Assembly: GCA_964036045.1 (NCBI GenBank)
Contig: OZ038378.1
Span: 158,728,576-158,792,575 of the forward strand
Direction of reading: 5' to 3'
DNA from: Eutreptiella sp. 'Long Island Sound 2002'
Lineage: Eukaryota > Euglenozoa > Euglenophyceae > Eutreptiales > Eutreptiaceae
Length of the DNA: 64,000 bases
The notes under the pieces: model-generated
Told to the model about the DNA's origin: nothing
Database searches by the model: none
The model's input: the letters and a program-made list of their open reading frames with translations, nothing else
Program-made: the position numbers and the translations under genes
In this document: piece by piece, positions 61,821-64,000 of the stretch
How positions within the stretch are numbered: position 1 is the stretch's first letter
How the letters are laid out: the number at the start of each line of letters is the position of its first letter

Positions 61821-62482
61821 CCCGACGCCCTGAAGGACGCCGAGCTCAGGAGGCGAAGGCTATTGCCACCTCCAAGATAGTGGTGAACCTGCCTGAGTTC
61901 ACAGGCAAGGACCTCAGCGAGTTCGCTGAGAACTTTGGCCGGTTCCTACGACTGACCGGCCAAACCCACGCGAGTGGGCGAGTGAAGTGCGATCTGCTCC
62001 TGCAGTGCTGCAAGACCAAGTACCTGGAGAAGCAGGTCAGGCAGATCGTGACTAACTCCGCCACCTTTGCCGATGTGTTGGTTGCCCTGGAGAGGCAGTA
62101 CCCAACCTACGAAACCGACCTCTCCATCAGGGCCGAGATCCAGAACCTGCCCGTGCTGCCCAACAACCCCAAACCTGGCAGGGTCTCCGAGCTTTAGGCT
62201 GACCTGGATCACTGGGCTGGACGACTGACGCCCGGTTCCTACAGCAGCGACGACCTGCTGTTCTGGTTGTGCGCCAAGCTCCCCCGAGAGCTATGGGACG
62301 AGTGCCGTTCCACGGCGGAGCGCAAGGCTAGATCCCTCCGCTACGAGGATCTATGCGTGCTGCTCCTGGAGATGGCGCTGGAGAAGGAGAGCGACCAGCA
62401 CCTGAACAACTACCGTCCTGGTGGTGGAGGTTCTGGAGGCAAAGGGTACCAAGGGTCCCGACCTGGGCAGGGGACTACCCCG
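60647..62482 (+). pseudogene. Truncated gag pseudogene of Ty3-like element, copy 2
   Basis: Closely follows gag of copy 1 in one frame, with two point changes creating stops: CGA to TGA at 61355-61357 and TTG to TAG at 62195-62197. A GTG GCC to TGC GCC-type change gives WLCAKLP. Homology ends abruptly at 62482 (GGGACTACCCC), before the zinc knuckle, and unrelated sequence follows. The pol region is absent. The element is therefore dead, unlike copy 1. Confidence 0.9.
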
Positions 62483-62771
62483 TGTAATGGGATTGAGCTG
62501 CAGTGCATGCGCACGTGGTCTCTGTAGATTATAGGTCGCGCGCGTGTGCGTAGTCTCCAGGATTTGTTACGACATTTAATGCATGTATCACAGAGATTGT
62601 ATTGTAAAAAGCATTGTGTGTTATTATCTCATTTTGTAGATATATGATGTAGACCCGGACAAAGGATTTGTCGATCTGGGTTCATAATCAGTCATCCTCT
62701 TGGTGTACTTGTGGGATTGGGGTATACGGAGGTATGGCCGGTTACAAATTGACTCCTAAGTTCCGGGTGCC
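62483..62771. other. Non-coding stretch upstream of the 62772 frame
   Basis: Contains a CGCGCGCGTGTGCG-like tract at 62537-62550 and AT-rich sequence (TTTTGTAGATATATGATGTAG near 62633). An overlapping ATG frame at 62734 (MAGYKLTPKFRVPWGVLQDP) also looks protein-like for ~25 codons in another frame. Confidence 0.35.
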
Positions 62772-63377
62772 ATGGGGAGTACTGCAAGATCCGCCGAAGA
62801 GTTTCACAGTCACTTTACAGAGTATGAGAAGTTTGACGGCCACGCTGAAGTGTCAGTGCGCTTGATGCGGCGAGAGCTTCCTCAGAATCACTGGGTTGGC
62901 TACGAAGGTCTTGGGTTTGATGTGTGTGAAACGCGCTTACGGTCGTTGACAGTGGCTCTGCCTGATGACAAAACTCGCGGAAAAGTTTGCACTAAACACG
63001 CGAAGTATGGATTTTACTCCTTCAACCTGCCCGACTGTGTTGATGAGTGCTTGGATTCGAAGGGACGCGTGCGTGAGAGGACAGAGCGCGTTCTGGTGCG
63101 AGCCTTCAATGACAAAGTGCTGATGGATTTGTGTGCGCTGCATGAACTTGTCGCGGCCGAGCGCCATTACAGAGGAGAACACGAGCGCGCTGAGAACTAC
63201 ATGTTTCTTCGTTATTGTGGTATGGAGAAACAGGCAGCGACGCAACAGGCGACATCACTGGAAGAGCAACGCCGAGCGGAGGCAGAGCGTGTTACGCTAC
63301 AGCAGCAACAGATGGGCTACGATGAAGAGGGTGCGAAGAGCAAGCGACGGCGCAAACGAGCTGGACGCAAACATTGA
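62772..63377 (+). CDS. Unknown intronless protein with basic C-terminus
   Basis: 201 residues. An in-frame stop at 62757 precedes the ATG at 62772, which I take as start. Content is protein-like throughout: EEFHSHFTEYEKFDGHAEVS, NHWVGYEGLGFDVCETRLRS, YGFYSFNLPDCVDECLDS. A helical, Glu/Arg/Gln-rich segment follows (EHERAENYMFLRYCGMEKQ, TSLEEQRRAEAERVTLQQQQ). It ends in SKRRRKRAGRKH, a likely nuclear-localisation signal. No family recognised. The overlapping frame upstream (62734) may be a true N-terminus if a one-base indel separates them. The next frame starts ~350 bases downstream on the same strand. Confidence 0.5.
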   Translation: MGSTARSAEEFHSHFTEYEKFDGHAEVSVRLMRRELPQNHWVGYEGLGFDVCETRLRSLTVALPDDKTRGKVCTKHAKYGFYSFNLPDCVDECLDSKGRVRERTERVLVRAFNDKVLMDLCALHELVAAERHYRGEHERAENYMFLRYCGMEKQAATQQATSLEEQRRAEAERVTLQQQQMGYDEEGAKSKRRRKRAGRKH

Positions 63378-63726
63378 GTGGGGCATGGTGGCTGTACGTG
63401 CTGTCGACACGGGTGTACGTGCTGATCACTTCTGGTCGCTGTTATTTGTGTGTGACGCTGTTAGGACCATGTTCACTGACACTTTCTGAGTGTCTATTTT
63501 TTTTCGGGTTTGTCAACGATTGTGAAGGAGTTTCTCTTCGTGCTTGTGTCAATGCTGGTGAGCATCTCAACGGGACAGTGAGCAGCTACATGGTACGCAG
63601 AGGCTGCCTGGCGGCGTGTACGATCGGCGTTGGGAGTGAACGACCTGTCTGAAGAAAAATTTTTTTCGAAGATCATCAAATCTATTGGTGATCCGTGAGC
63701 GGTCGCTGTTCCGTTGCCTTCGCAGT
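63378..63726. other. Spacer between two same-strand frames
   Basis: Contains a T-run (63497-63504) and an A/T-rich GAAAAATTTTTTTCGAAGAT tract (63653-63672). Short frames are open on both strands but show no motif. Confidence 0.35.
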
Positions 63727-64000
63727 ATGTTAAGTCGCCCACGTGTTTGTATCCTTTGTGGAGCAGCTGAGTTTGAGTGCGCTTTGGGAGTTTGGATTGT
63801 GGACAAGATCATCCAGTGCACGGATCTGGCGGAATTAGAGGCCTTTGAAGCGGAGCGGCGCACGGACTGGTTTGGAGTTTCTCGTGACGAGGAGCGTGCC
63901 TTTGTGGAGCTGCAGAACCAGTTTGCGCTTCGCTTTCAACAGCTTGTGCTTGAATCTAAAGCGTTTTCGTCAACGACAGAGCGTTTGGAGCGTCTGGAAC
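63727..64000 (+). CDS. Unknown protein, 5' part, runs off the window
   Basis: ATG at 63727, open to the window end (91 codons). It begins MLSRPRVCILCGAAEFECAL, with a Cys-x-x-Cys (CILC) plus a later Cys, possibly metal-binding, then LAELEAFEAERRTDWFGVSR and helical FVELQNQFALRFQQLVLES. The style, with helical C-terminal parts and no introns, matches the 62772 frame, so the two may belong to one locus. No family recognised. Confidence 0.5.
   Translation, partial: MLSRPRVCILCGAAEFECALGVWIVDKIIQCTDLAELEAFEAERRTDWFGVSRDEERAFVELQNQFALRFQQLVLESKAFSSTTERLERLE

Noticed and set aside
1-64000. Reassignment of UGA as a sense codon
   Set aside because: The genes ending at 1784 and 55792 use TGA as terminal stop in sensible positions; three retroelement junctions are better explained by readthrough or mutation.

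Overview
The window looks like nuclear DNA of a eukaryote, most likely a unicellular alga or protist; the lineage cannot be fixed from the sequence. It shows GT-AG type introns in very GC-rich host exons, a recognisable FAM86/EEF2KMT-type eEF2-lysine methyltransferase exon, and at least six classes of eukaryotic mobile DNA (Ty3/chromovirus, tyrosine-recombinase retroelement, non-LTR-like fragments, a hAT-type MITE, a Helentron-like element, tRNA-derived repeats). There is no prokaryotic gene organisation. Most of the window is non-coding and repeat-rich, and many long open frames are by-products of high GC or simple repeats.

Layout. 1-1784: 3' part of a host gene of unknown function (two exons). 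1785-8219: non-coding DNA with dispersed and tandem repeats and a Helentron-like element (6030-6660) whose pre-insertion site survives at 18452/18453. 8221-13321: a tyrosine-recombinase retroelement (gag, tyrosine recombinase, RT-RNase H, split direct repeats) next to the inverted 5' end of a second copy. 13322-22180: non-coding, with C/G hairpin repeats, an inverted 21-bp array and many short dispersed repeats. 22180-23715: non-LTR-like open frame broken by one TGA. 25016-25272: candidate Cys-rich host exon. 25526-25810: pentanucleotide satellite. 27829-28680: RNase H domain with all catalytic residues. 30276-30700: hAT-type MITE with a perfect 8-bp target duplication. 32750-33437: second Helentron-like element. 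34248-35405: EEF2KMT terminal exon.

Near 40083 the composition changes sharply from GC-rich DNA full of G/C homopolymers to AT-rich DNA. The AT-rich part holds a tRNA-derived repeat, a 79-bp-arm perfect-type hairpin, T-tract repeats and one unknown minus-strand open frame. 47495-55792 is a Ty3-like chromovirus with apparently intact gag and pol. The two are in one frame, separated by a single UGA followed by CGG, and pol carries a methyltransferase-like segment between protease and reverse transcriptase. 59751-62482 is a decayed, 3'-truncated second copy in the same orientation. The last 1.5 kb holds two adjacent intronless frames of unknown function, the second running off the window.

Main themes. 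(1) Three unrelated retroelements here each show one in-frame UGA joining two long same-frame coding blocks; in the Ty3 element the context matches known readthrough signals. (2) Paired, convergent tRNA-like Pol III promoter modules recur inside mobile elements. (3) Several insertions can be read directly from target duplications or an empty site.
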